64,000 nucleotides of DNA from RGIG3528 sp963649295 (GTDB taxonomy: Bacteria > Bacillota > Clostridia > Lachnospirales > Lachnospiraceae). Of this stretch, positions 33,823 to 41,202 are shown piece by piece. The stretch's first letter is position 1. Each line of letters begins with the position of its first letter. The stretch covers positions 6,578-70,577 of the forward strand of contig CAVJHK010000004.1 in NCBI GenBank assembly GCA_963649295.1, in the 5' to 3' direction. Under the pieces are notes generated by a model. The model had not been told where the DNA came from and did not search any database. It worked only from the letters and a program-made list of their open reading frames with translations. The translations under genes were made by a program, and so were the position numbers.

Positions 33823-35094
33823 ATGCCAAATTCCGAATTTTTAAAAAAAGCGGACAACAAAACCGATACAAAAGACAATAAAAAAGACATAACCGTAAAG
33901 AGGGGAAGGACGATATTCGGCCTTCTTCTTGTTGTGCTTGCGGTTTTTTTGTATTGTTACCGCACCGGAGTGTTTTCAGGCATGACGGGAAAACAAAAGA
34001 CGACCGCAGAAGTGTTTTCGGATGCCGTGATTGAGCTGTCTTCTCCTTTAAGCAGCGGTATTTTGACATACTATGAACAACTGGCGGAAAACGGCGGGAC
34101 AAAGACTTTTGATATGGTGACAACTGTTTCCGGATCGGTTCCGGAAACGTTTGAACTTCTTTCTCTTGTTTTAGGAACCGATGAATTTAACCTAAACACA
34201 TCGTTAAATGCGGACGGAAATGTGGTTTTAAGCTTAAATGACGCAGAAATTTACGAAAAAGAAGTATTTAAGTATACGGATAATACAAAATTCGGAATTT
34301 TAAAATACGTAAAGCAAAAAAAGATAAGCGAATATTTAAAAAAATACGAAAAAATATTTATATATGAACTTACATCCGAGTGTAATTTTATGCGTAATGA
34401 TAATTTTATAAATAATATTTGTGATGTGATCATGGTTGAAACGGAAATTCTGTTTTCGTTAAACAAAGCAGATGTAAAACGTGCTGCAGAATTTACGATA
34501 AATGAAGCAAAATCCGATAAGGAACTAAAGCTTGCATACGAGGCGGTAAGCAGGAATACAGGTTCTTATGAAGAATTTCTTGAAAACATTAACGATTATT
34601 TCGAAGAAAAGGATTATTGCATCTTCGGAATTTCCGAAATAACGGGAAAAGCCTATATAAACGAAAAGTATGGGCTTACGATGTTTGACGGAAGTGTATG
34701 TTTAAATAATACCGAAAAGGAAGAGAATACAAAAATTTATCTAAAAACCGGTTATACAAGACTTAACAATGATCTTGGGTTTATAACAAAAATTTATTCG
34801 GATACGGAAACTGTTGCGGATATCTCGGGAAACGGCATATATAATTCAAAATCGATAAAATTGAATTTAAAGGGAAGCGGAAGGATAAAAGAAACGGAAA
34901 TTTCGTTTACCGTAACCGAGCTTCAATTTGTAAGTATTGACGGCTTTGGGGCAATCGGAGACATTTGTATAAAAACGGATGCGGTTTTGATCGATACGGA
35001 GCTTACGTGCAAGAATAATTACGAGCTTATAGAAACGATTTATGACTATAATGACGGAAAAACGGGCAAAATAAAAACAGAAATAAAAGGATAA
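33823..35094 (+). CDS. Unknown single-pass membrane protein downstream of secDF
   Basis: A 423-residue protein I do not recognise. A basic, Lys/Asp-rich cytoplasmic N-terminus (1-28) leads to one membrane helix (about 30-48), and the rest would face outside. The outer part is beta-rich and acidic, with repeated stretches of about 100 residues that could be related sandwich domains, but no motif stands out. The ATG directly follows the secDF stop with AAGGAAG upstream, so the two are probably co-translated. A role in export or envelope quality control is only a guess from position. No terminator is evident before the tRNA promoter. Confidence 0.65.
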   Translation: MPNSEFLKKADNKTDTKDNKKDITVKRGRTIFGLLLVVLAVFLYCYRTGVFSGMTGKQKTTAEVFSDAVIELSSPLSSGILTYYEQLAENGGTKTFDMVTTVSGSVPETFELLSLVLGTDEFNLNTSLNADGNVVLSLNDAEIYEKEVFKYTDNTKFGILKYVKQKKISEYLKKYEKIFIYELTSECNFMRNDNFINNICDVIMVETEILFSLNKADVKRAAEFTINEAKSDKELKLAYEAVSRNTGSYEEFLENINDYFEEKDYCIFGISEITGKAYINEKYGLTMFDGSVCLNNTEKEENTKIYLKTGYTRLNNDLGFITKIYSDTETVADISGNGIYNSKSIKLNLKGSGRIKETEISFTVTELQFVSIDGFGAIGDICIKTDAVLIDTELTCKNNYELIETIYDYNDGKTGKIKTEIKG

Positions 35095-35124
35095 AGGCCG
35101 GCAAAAATTTTTGATAAAAAGTAG

Positions 35125-35153
35125 TTGACAACTAAATTTCTATGTTGTATAAT
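35125..35153 (+). promoter_or_regulatory. Consensus sigma-A promoter of the tRNA cluster
   Basis: Perfect TTGACA (35125-35130) and TATAAT (35148-35153) with the optimal 17-nt spacer, about 45 bp before the first tRNA. Confidence 0.9.
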
Positions 35154-35197
35154 CCTGCTTGCGTTCAAAAAAGGCGGACAGTGAAAGACACGACCGG

Positions 35198-35271
35198 CGG
35201 GGTGTGGCTCAGCTTGGTGGAGCGCCTGCTTTGGGAGCAGGAGGTCGCAGGTTCGAATCCTGTCACCCCGA
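35198..35271 (+). tRNA. tRNA-Pro (TGG)
   Basis: CGGGGTG pairs with CACCCCG as acceptor stem; the anticodon stem CCTGC/GCAGG holds the loop TTTGGGA, giving anticodon TGG. The T loop GTTCGAATC is normal. CCA is not encoded. Confidence 0.95.
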
Positions 35272-35299
35272 TTTTTGGATAAAATACATATGATATTAT

Positions 35300-35370
35300 G
35301 CGGGTGTAGTTCAATGGTAGAACACTAGCCTTCCAAGCTAGACACGTGGGTTCGATTCCCATCACCCGCT
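35300..35370 (+). tRNA. tRNA-Gly (TCC)
   Basis: Acceptor GCGGGTG pairs with CACCCGC; anticodon stem CTAGC/GCTAG with loop CTTCCAA gives anticodon TCC. T arm GTGGGTTCGATTCCCAT is normal. Confidence 0.95.
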
Positions 35371-35397
35371 CTCGTTTAAGCAAAAACTTAAACGCAT

Positions 35398-35471
35398 GTG
35401 TCAGTAGCTCAGCTGGATAGAGCACCGCCCTTCTAAGGCGGGTGTCGGGGGTTCGAATCCCTTCTGACACA
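35398..35471 (+). tRNA. tRNA-Arg (TCT)
   Basis: Acceptor GTGTCAG pairs with CTGACAC; anticodon stem CCGCC/GGCGG with loop CTTCTAA gives anticodon TCT, reading AGA and AGG. Confidence 0.95.
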
Positions 35472-35590
35472 TTTCCGAAAAGCTTTGACTTTGGAAGGAA
35501 TTTTCGGAAGGGCACATTAAAGGATTCGGTTAATTCACTTGCGGTCTGCCGAAAATATCGCAGAGCGCATATTTTTTGGATAAATATATG

Positions 35591-35664
35591 GTGGATATAG
35601 CGCAGTTGGCTAGCGCGCCAGATTGTGGCTCTGGAGGCCCAGGGTTCGAGTCCCTGTATCCACC
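35591..35664 (+). tRNA. tRNA-His (GTG)
   Basis: Acceptor GTGGATA pairs with TATCCAC; the anticodon loop TTGTGGC gives GTG. The base before the stem (35590) is G and the discriminator is C, the extra pair expected of histidine tRNA. Confidence 0.95.
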
Positions 35665-35689
35665 TTGCAATTTCGGGCATAGCAAACAT

Positions 35690-35761
35690 TGGGCTATCGT
35701 CAAGCGGTAAGACACAGCACTTTGACTGCTGCATTCGCTGGTTCGAATCCAGCTAGCCCAG
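35690..35761 (+). tRNA. tRNA-Gln (TTG)
   Basis: Acceptor TGGGCTA pairs with TAGCCCA; anticodon stem CAGCA/TGCTG with loop CTTTGAC gives TTG. The U-A first pair is typical of glutamine tRNA. Confidence 0.95.
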
Positions 35762-35823
35762 CTTATGGCATAACATTTTTTATGAGATGTCATTCTTAAA
35801 TGAATTTGTTTTATATTTAATAT

Positions 35824-35896
35824 GGGCTACTAGCTCAGGCGGTAGAGCACTTGACTTTTAATCAAGGTGTCGCGGGTTCGAGTCCCGCGTGGCTCA
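35824..35896 (+). tRNA. tRNA-Lys (TTT)
   Basis: Acceptor GGGCTAC pairs with GTGGCTC using two G-U pairs; anticodon stem CTTGA/TCAAG with loop CTTTTAA gives TTT. Confidence 0.93.
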
Positions 35897-35899
35897 TTT

Positions 35900-35934
35900 T
35901 TGAGAGACTTAAAAAAGTCTCTCAATTTTTTTTT
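35900..35934 (+). terminator. Strong Rho-independent terminator of the tRNA cluster
   Basis: An 11-bp perfect stem (TTGAGAGACTT with AAGTCTCTCAA) closes a 4-nt loop and is followed by nine T. Confidence 0.95.
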
Positions 35935-35965
35935 AAAAAAAATTTATTTTTTTTTCTTGATGTGC

Positions 35966-35996
35966 TATAATATAACTTGAGAGTTGTCTGCTCTCA
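35966..35996 (+). promoter_or_regulatory. Probable -10 and leader hairpin before the CarD-like gene
   Basis: A TATAAT lies at 35966-35971 without a good -35. Just after it TGAGAG (35978) and CTCTCA (35991) can form a hairpin at the start of the mRNA, ahead of the ribosome site. Confidence 0.35.
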
Positions 35997-36014
35997 GAAA
36001 GGCAAAGGTGGAAC

Positions 36015-36520
36015 GTGTTTAATAAGGGCGATTTATTGCAATACGGTAACAGCGGTGTATGCTGTGTGAAGGACATAGTTATGGGAATGCCCGGTGTCGA
36101 TACGGATACAGAATATTATATTATGGTTCCGCTCAGCAACGAAAAAAACTGTATATATTTCCCCACAGGAAATACAAAAGCAAAAGTTCGTCCCGTACTC
36201 TCTGCAGAAGAGGCAAAGGATATCCTCTCGCAAATAGACAATATCAACGAATATACCATAATAAACGAAAAACAATGTGAAATCGTTTATAAGGAGGCTG
36301 TTTTTTCGCTTGACTGTATAAAATGGCTTGAGCTTTTAAAAACACTTTGCATACGCAAACAAACAAGAGCCTTAAACGGAAAAAAAACAACATCCACTGA
36401 TGAAAGATATTTTAAAATGGTTTCTGCCAAATTATATGAGGAATTTGGTGTCGCGATAGGTCAAAAGGAAGCAGAAAAAAAATTGAATGACGCAATAGAA
36501 ATTTTTGAGGGCTGTGTATC
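36015..36520 (+). CDS. CarD-like transcriptional regulator, 3' end lost in an assembly gap
   Basis: The visible 168 codons begin MFNKGDLLQYGNSGVCCVKD, the RNA-polymerase-binding domain of the CarD/CdnL/TRCF family, followed by a helical C-terminal part from about residue 70. Family members bind the polymerase beta subunit and tune open-complex stability at promoters such as those for rRNA and tRNA; here the gene directly follows a tRNA cluster. The start is GTG at 36015 with AAAGGTGG upstream. Family proteins are about 160-170 residues, so the stop is probably just inside the 97-N gap. Any reading frame drawn through the N run is meaningless. Confidence 0.88.
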
Positions 36521-36617
36521 NNNNNNNNNNNNNNNNNNNNNNNNNNNNNNNNNNNNNNNNNNNNNNNNNNNNNNNNNNNNNNNNNNNNNNNNNNNNNNNN
36601 NNNNNNNNNNNNNNNNN
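36521..36617. other. Assembly gap (97 N)
   Basis: Unknown bases. The end of the CarD-like gene and the following spacer fall here; the true length is not known. Confidence 0.99.
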
Positions 36618-36718
36618 TTTGAACATATAACCTTTGAGTATTATGCTTGACATTTGGAGCTTATTGCTTAGAGGTTTTTTATTGTTTGTACACCTTGAGT
36701 TTTATCGGAGGTAAAAAT

Positions 36719-37150
36719 ATGCAGGGTAAAGGTTTTTTTAACGGAATGCGTGACAGAATGAGTATGGCCATGTACAACAGGTACGGCTTTGACGGCTTCG
36801 GAAAGTTCCTTTTTGTATTTGGGCTTATATTTATGATTGCTTCACAGTTTATTCCGAACGTATATGTGAGAAGGACAATTTATGTTTTGTCGATTTTGAT
36901 TCTTATATATGAGTATATGAGGATTTTTTCAAAAAAAAGAGAAAAAAGAGCACGCGAAAATTACAGATATTATGCGATTATAGGCAAAATAAAGGGCTTA
37001 TTCGGATACGGCTTTGACAAAAATTACAGATATTTTAAGTGCCCCGGATGCAAAAAAAGAGTGAGAGTGCCGAGACATCACGGAAAAACAGAAATTACAT
37101 GCAAAAACTGTAATACAAGCTTTGTAAAATATACCGGAAAAAGAAAATAA
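36719..37150 (+). CDS. Small membrane protein with C-terminal zinc ribbon
   Basis: A 143-residue protein with two adjacent membrane helices (about 28-47 and 51-68), a basic stretch, and a C-terminal zinc ribbon with CPGC (KCPGCKKRVRVPRHHGK) and CKNC spaced about 19 residues apart. The start is the ATG at 36719 with CGGAGG upstream; an upstream in-frame start is poorly supported. It is followed 21 bp later by the DUF5685-like gene and then a DnaJ-domain gene, an order seen in related clostridia. Function unknown; the trio may form a membrane-linked protein-handling unit. Confidence 0.8.
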   Translation: MQGKGFFNGMRDRMSMAMYNRYGFDGFGKFLFVFGLIFMIASQFIPNVYVRRTIYVLSILILIYEYMRIFSKKREKRARENYRYYAIIGKIKGLFGYGFDKNYRYFKCPGCKKRVRVPRHHGKTEITCKNCNTSFVKYTGKRK

Positions 37151-37171
37151 ATAATCCGGTGGGAGAATTAA

Positions 37172-38014
37172 GTGTTTGGTTATATAAATATCAACAAACG
37201 TGAACTTAAAATAAAAGATTATGAATTGTATCGTGCATATTATTGCGGCTTGTGCGATGCAATAAGAAAAATAACGGGCCCGGGCGGAAGAATTATACTA
37301 AGCTTTGATATGACATTTCTCGCGATGCTTCTTGACGGACTTTATGATGACGAAAGAAAAATCGTAAAAAAAAGATGTATCATTAATCCGGTAATTTGCC
37401 ATAATGCGGTCACGGGAAGCAATATACGATATTGTGCCGACATGAATGTCCTTTTGTCTTATGAAAACCTAAAAGACAAGTGGTATGATTCAAAAAATAT
37501 TTTTGCGTTTATTAATGCAGGCTTTTTGAAATACAGGGCAAACAGATTAAAAAAGAAATATTTGCGGCAATCCGCGGCCATAGACGAATATATTAAAAAG
37601 CTTCATAATATCGAGAAAGAAAAAAATGCCGATATAGAGGCTGCCGCCAACTTAACCGGCGAAATGCTCGGAGAAATATATGCAAAAGAAAGTGACGAGT
37701 GGAGTACAAATTTAAAGAAGGTTGGGTTTTATATCGGTAAATTTGTTTATTTTGCCGATGCTTACTGCGATTATGAGCACGACAAAAAAACCGGCAGTTA
37801 CAACCCCTTTGTTTTAAATAATATTGATTTAAAGTCATACGGTGACAAAATTTTAAAGATGCAGGCCGCCGAAACGGCACGTTATTTTGAAAGACTGCCG
37901 ATTGTCGATAATGTTGAAATATTAAGAAATATCATTTATTCGGGAATGTTTACGAAAATAAATGATGCATTAAAAAAAGGAAAAACAGATGACGGATCCG
38001 TACAAAATTCTTGA
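37172..38014 (+). CDS. DUF5685-family protein
   Basis: A 280-residue, mostly helical protein matching the DUF5685 pattern: MFGYININKRELKIKDYELY, then YYCGLCDAI with paired cysteines and FDMTFLAMLLDGLYD. Later YCDYEHDKKTGSYNPF is also family-typical. The Cys pairs and Asp-rich helices suggest metal binding or a prenyl-synthase-like helical fold, but no activity is known. The start is GTG with GTGGGAG upstream. Its last 26 nt overlap the DnaJ-domain gene. Confidence 0.85.
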   Translation: MFGYININKRELKIKDYELYRAYYCGLCDAIRKITGPGGRIILSFDMTFLAMLLDGLYDDERKIVKKRCIINPVICHNAVTGSNIRYCADMNVLLSYENLKDKWYDSKNIFAFINAGFLKYRANRLKKKYLRQSAAIDEYIKKLHNIEKEKNADIEAAANLTGEMLGEIYAKESDEWSTNLKKVGFYIGKFVYFADAYCDYEHDKKTGSYNPFVLNNIDLKSYGDKILKMQAAETARYFERLPIVDNVEILRNIIYSGMFTKINDALKKGKTDDGSVQNS

Positions 38015-38693
38015 AGTTTCAAGAGATGCCACAATGGATGACATAAAAAAGCAATACAGGGCGCTCAGCCGTAAATATCATCCCGATTCAAACATAAACA
38101 ATCCGAATAAGGATCTTGCAGAAGAAAAATTTAAGGAAATTCAGTCTGCATATCAACAGATAGTATATGAAAGAGAACACGGATATTCCGAAGCAGATAA
38201 TTATCAAAATGATTCATCTTCGGGCTACGGAAATTTTTATTCCGGTCAGAATTCGTACGGATATGAAGATTTTGGGGATTTTTTTGGTGCTTTTCGTAAT
38301 TATCGCGGAAATAATAATTATTCTTCAAATGAAAATCAATATTACAGGGCAGCTCGCGAATATATAAATGCGGGACGATACAGGGAAGCGCTGAATGTCC
38401 TTTCAAATATCGCGCAGGATGAAAGAACGGGAGAATGGTATTATTTGTCGGCGGTGTGCAATCTCAACATGGGAAATAATGTTGCGGCTACGGAACATGC
38501 AAGGACGGCAATAAATATTGAACCCGGGAACTATGATTACAGGCGGCTTTATGAGGCTCTTGAATCCGGAAGCGCGTGGTATGACAGCAGAAGCTCACGT
38601 TACGGAATGAGTAACGGCTTTAAAAATATATGTACATGGTGTATAATCCTTAATTGCTGTTGCGGCGGAAACGGAATATGGTGCTGTATATAG
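37989..38693 (+). CDS. DnaJ-domain protein with TPR-like repeat and cysteine-rich tail
   Basis: The 234-residue protein opens with a J domain (1-65) containing the HPD motif (RKYHPDSN), then a Gly/Asn/Tyr/Ser-rich linker (about 70-115), TPR-like helices (about 118-185) and a short hydrophobic tail rich in cysteine (CTWCIILNCCCGGNGIWCC). The J domain should stimulate a DnaK-type Hsp70; the tail could bind metal, be lipidated, or touch the membrane. AAAAAGGAAAA inside the preceding gene serves as ribosome site. It differs from true DnaJ, which has a G/F region and zinc fingers. Confidence 0.88.
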   Translation: MTDPYKILEVSRDATMDDIKKQYRALSRKYHPDSNINNPNKDLAEEKFKEIQSAYQQIVYEREHGYSEADNYQNDSSSGYGNFYSGQNSYGYEDFGDFFGAFRNYRGNNNYSSNENQYYRAAREYINAGRYREALNVLSNIAQDERTGEWYYLSAVCNLNMGNNVAATEHARTAINIEPGNYDYRRLYEALESGSAWYDSRSSRYGMSNGFKNICTWCIILNCCCGGNGIWCCI

Positions 38694-38751
38694 TGAATGT
38701 GAAGGAATTATAAAAGCACAAAGGTAAATTGTGTAATTATTGTTAAAATTA

Positions 38752-38780
38752 TTGAAATTACCCGGTTTATGTGGTATTTT
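38752..38780 (+). promoter_or_regulatory. Probable promoter of the 38874 lipoprotein gene
   Basis: TTGAAA (38752-38757) and TATTTT (38775-38780) with a 17-nt spacer, about 95 bp before the ATG. No terminator is obvious between this and the DnaJ-domain gene. Confidence 0.4.
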
Positions 38781-38873
38781 ATCAAACGCATTCTTTTGCG
38801 GTGGGATTATGTTGCCGCCCGGCTTAACGAATGTTTTATATTCTATGATATTTTTTAAGAAAAGGGGCTTTGT

Positions 38874-39815
38874 ATGAAAAGGAAAATTACAAAGATATTG
38901 AATTTAGGAATGGTTGTTTGTATGGCGGCGTGCATGACCGCATGCGGTTCCGGCACTTCACAAAACAATGAAATCTATAATCCGGAAGGAATAGATGACG
39001 AATTCATAACGGAAGACGATCAAAGTTCAAATTCCGAAAACACAGGCGATACTTCTTCTGACACGGATGATACCATAGAAGTAACCGAATTTGTACCCGA
39101 AGATAAAAACGGTGATTATGCAAATACAATGTCGACTCAGTATTTCAGGGTAGGAGCACTTTTACAGGAACCCTTTTTGTATGATGAAGATGATGCGCCT
39201 GCCGGTTTCACAAATGACCTTGCGTTGCTTTTCGGATACGGAAAGCTTGGAGTTCAGGTTACATTTACCGCTCTTGAGAATGACGAGATGCTTGAAAAAC
39301 TTGATAGTGGTGATATTGACTGTGTGTGGATGAAACTTGGCGACGAAAGACTTGTCGGAAAAGATTATGATTGCACGGTGCCGATCATAAATGACGGACT
39401 TTGTGTTGTCACAAACAGATATCAATATGATTATATGTCAATGGAGAGCTTAAAGGGGCAAAAAATTGCCGTTGTGAAGGACTCCGAGGGCGAAGAAATC
39501 GTAAAGGGATTGGGATATGAATATGTTGCCGCAGATTCGATTGAGGCTATGCTTGATCTTGTTTCCGGTGATGAGTGCCTTGCGGGAATTCTTCCCACAC
39601 TTGAAGCGGACGAGTACCTGGTGCTCGGAGCTTATACCGATCTTACGCGCAAATTCGATATCGTTACGGATGCATACGGATTTGTATTCAGAAGCGGATC
39701 GGGACTTTACGAATATATGAAATATTATTTGGAAAATGAATGGATTGACGTTGTGGAAAGAGCGACATCTTATTCGATTCTCAATGCTGTTCCGATTGAA
39801 GATACGGAAGAATAA
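38874..39815 (+). CDS. Orphan family 3 solute-binding lipoprotein
   Basis: A 313-residue lipoprotein (lipobox MTACGSG) with an acidic Ser/Asp/Thr linker (about 25-80) and an amino-acid-type (SBP_bac_3) binding fold: FRVGALLQEPFLYDEDDAPAGF, then DSGDIDCVWMKL and LKGQKIAVVKDSEG. Family members bind amino acids or act as sensor domains. There is no permease or ATPase nearby, so it may feed a distant transporter or have a sensory role. AAAGGGGC precedes the ATG; a bidirectional terminator follows. Confidence 0.88.
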   Translation: MKRKITKILNLGMVVCMAACMTACGSGTSQNNEIYNPEGIDDEFITEDDQSSNSENTGDTSSDTDDTIEVTEFVPEDKNGDYANTMSTQYFRVGALLQEPFLYDEDDAPAGFTNDLALLFGYGKLGVQVTFTALENDEMLEKLDSGDIDCVWMKLGDERLVGKDYDCTVPIINDGLCVVTNRYQYDYMSMESLKGQKIAVVKDSEGEEIVKGLGYEYVAADSIEAMLDLVSGDECLAGILPTLEADEYLVLGAYTDLTRKFDIVTDAYGFVFRSGSGLYEYMKYYLENEWIDVVERATSYSILNAVPIEDTEE

Positions 39816-39852
39816 AAAACAACCGGGTGTTTATCACCCGGCTGTTTTTTTG
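39814..39852. terminator. Bidirectional terminator between convergent genes
   Basis: CCGGGTG and CACCCGG form the core stem, flanked by a run of A on the left and of T on the right, so it can stop transcription from both sides. The stop codon of the minus-strand gene lies in the loop. Confidence 0.85.
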
Positions 39853-40939
39853 TTTTTTCTTTTAAAGGAGGCATAATTGGCATATTCTTTCGGAATAAGC
39901 ATGGCGCCTGTCATTTCCGAAATACCTTTGTCAAAATCTTCATCGGTTGCTTTTTCCGCCATTTCGTTAAGAAGGGCAAGAACCTGGTTTTTATATTCCT
40001 CCGGCAAAAAGATATTGTCGTTGTACATGAGACGCGATATGTATATTCTCTTAAACCAATCTGTGCAATTCTTTTTTTGTATATTCGAACCTGTAAGTAC
40101 AAGGTTTAAGGACAGTACATTCATGATGCTTTTGACTGAATTTGATGTGCAAAAAATGTCCGGACCGATTCCGTAAAGATTTTTTTTGTATTTTTTTTCA
40201 AAGGAGCCTTTTGAGGAAATAAGAGTGTAATTCGGCAAATACTGTTTATACATGTCTCCGAGCATCGTATGCTCTTTAAAGGAACGATATTCGGTAGCGG
40301 GATTTGCGGGAGTCTCAACGCAAATATGAAGTTCATTGTGATCGTAATAATTGAATTTTACGAGACGAGGCTCTTTTTCAAGGAGAAGAATGTAAGCATA
40401 TGTTTTGTCTTTCCATAATATTCCCGGGCACTCGTAAATTCTTTCTTTTTTGCATTCGTCTATCAATATTAAAGTATGTTCCTGCTTTACCTTATATTTT
40501 ATGAAAAGCTTTTTTAAGGAATTTTTGTCATAGAGTGTAAGTGGATTTATTAGGTCTTCTTCAAAAATGTTCTTTTTTTGTTCGGGAGAATTTTCGTCAA
40601 AATTATTTGATTTTTCTTTATCGGGAAAAGAGNNNNNNNNNNAAAGTCGTCATCGCTTGCGGGCGTGTTTTCGGTTATCTTTATATTTTTATTTTTCTTT
40701 GAAGAGTGTGCTTTTTTGGAATTATCGGTATTTAAAAGAAGCGTATTAAAATCTGTTCCGAGTACAAATATTATGTCAGCCACAAGGAGCACCAGTGCCG
40801 ATATGACCGCTATGTAATTTTTGACGATGAGAGCGTAAACAAAAACCGAAAATCCGAGAACAAAGCCCGTGATCATAAGAAGCAGCATGAGTTTTGTGCG
40901 TCTGTTTCCGTATATGAGAGTATAAAATATTTTTTTCAT
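39834..40939 (-). CDS. Unknown membrane protein, one gene split by a 10-N gap
   Basis: The N-terminal part (MKKIFYTLIYGNRRTKLMLL from 40939) has two membrane helices (about 17-37 and 42-62) and a Lys/Asp-rich stretch. After the N run a second frame, open from the gap to 39834, continues with an acidic linker and a globular domain of about 250 residues (YECPGILWKDKTYAYILLLE; PANPATEYRSF). Both parts are on the same strand and both are open up to the gap, so they are best read as one protein of at least 365 residues; the true gap length must be 2 modulo 3. No family was recognised. Annotating the two halves separately would create a false start at the TTG near 40466. Confidence 0.7.
40633..40642. 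other. Assembly gap (10 N) inside a gene
   Basis: Unknown bases; the frame on either side differs by one, so the real length is not 10. Confidence 0.99.
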
Positions 40940-41060
40940 GATCCGAAATCCTTTTTATGATGAACGAAAAATGTAATAAACAGCATATATGAATTATATC
41001 GACATAATAAAAGACTTTATTTACAAAAGTTCAGGAAAAACCAACGCTTTTATATGAGCA

Positions 41061-41070
41061 NNNNNNNNNN
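41061..41070. other. Assembly gap (10 N) in an intergenic region
   Basis: Unknown bases between the membrane-protein gene and the promoter at 41126. Confidence 0.99.
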
Positions 41071-41125
41071 TCCTTGTATTAGGAGACTTATGAATATTTC
41101 TAATGTTTTCATGTATACTTTTTTA

Positions 41126-41154
41126 TTGACAATTCAAGTATCATTGTATACAAT
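41126..41154 (+). promoter_or_regulatory. Promoter with overlapping GTATAC palindrome (candidate GntR operator)
   Basis: TTGACA (41126-41131) and TACAAT (41149-41154) have the optimal 17-nt spacer. The -10 is the right half of a perfect 12-bp palindrome ATTGTATACAAT (41143-41154). A second TGTATAC lies at 41112-41118, 33 bp upstream. GATACATTCGTATAC, a related sequence, precedes the GntR gene at 42661. Confidence 0.65.
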
Positions 41155-41202
41155 AATGCACATCTTTTAAACAAACTTGGGATTTTATAAGAGGAGTAAG
41201 TC

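Noticed and set aside
35165..35734. 189-residue minus-strand frame across the tRNA genes
   Set aside because: It is the translation of tRNA complements (ESRR, GFEPATSC-type strings), a classic spurious call.
36015..36650. Open frame running through the N gap with an ending FEHITFEYYA
   Set aside because: The frame across unknown bases is meaningless; CarD-like proteins end at about the gap, so the gene is given as truncated at 36520.
40550..40939. 129-residue protein ending shortly after the 10-N gap
   Set aside because: Its end comes from a wrong frame after the gap; the longer frame running to 39834 is the real continuation.
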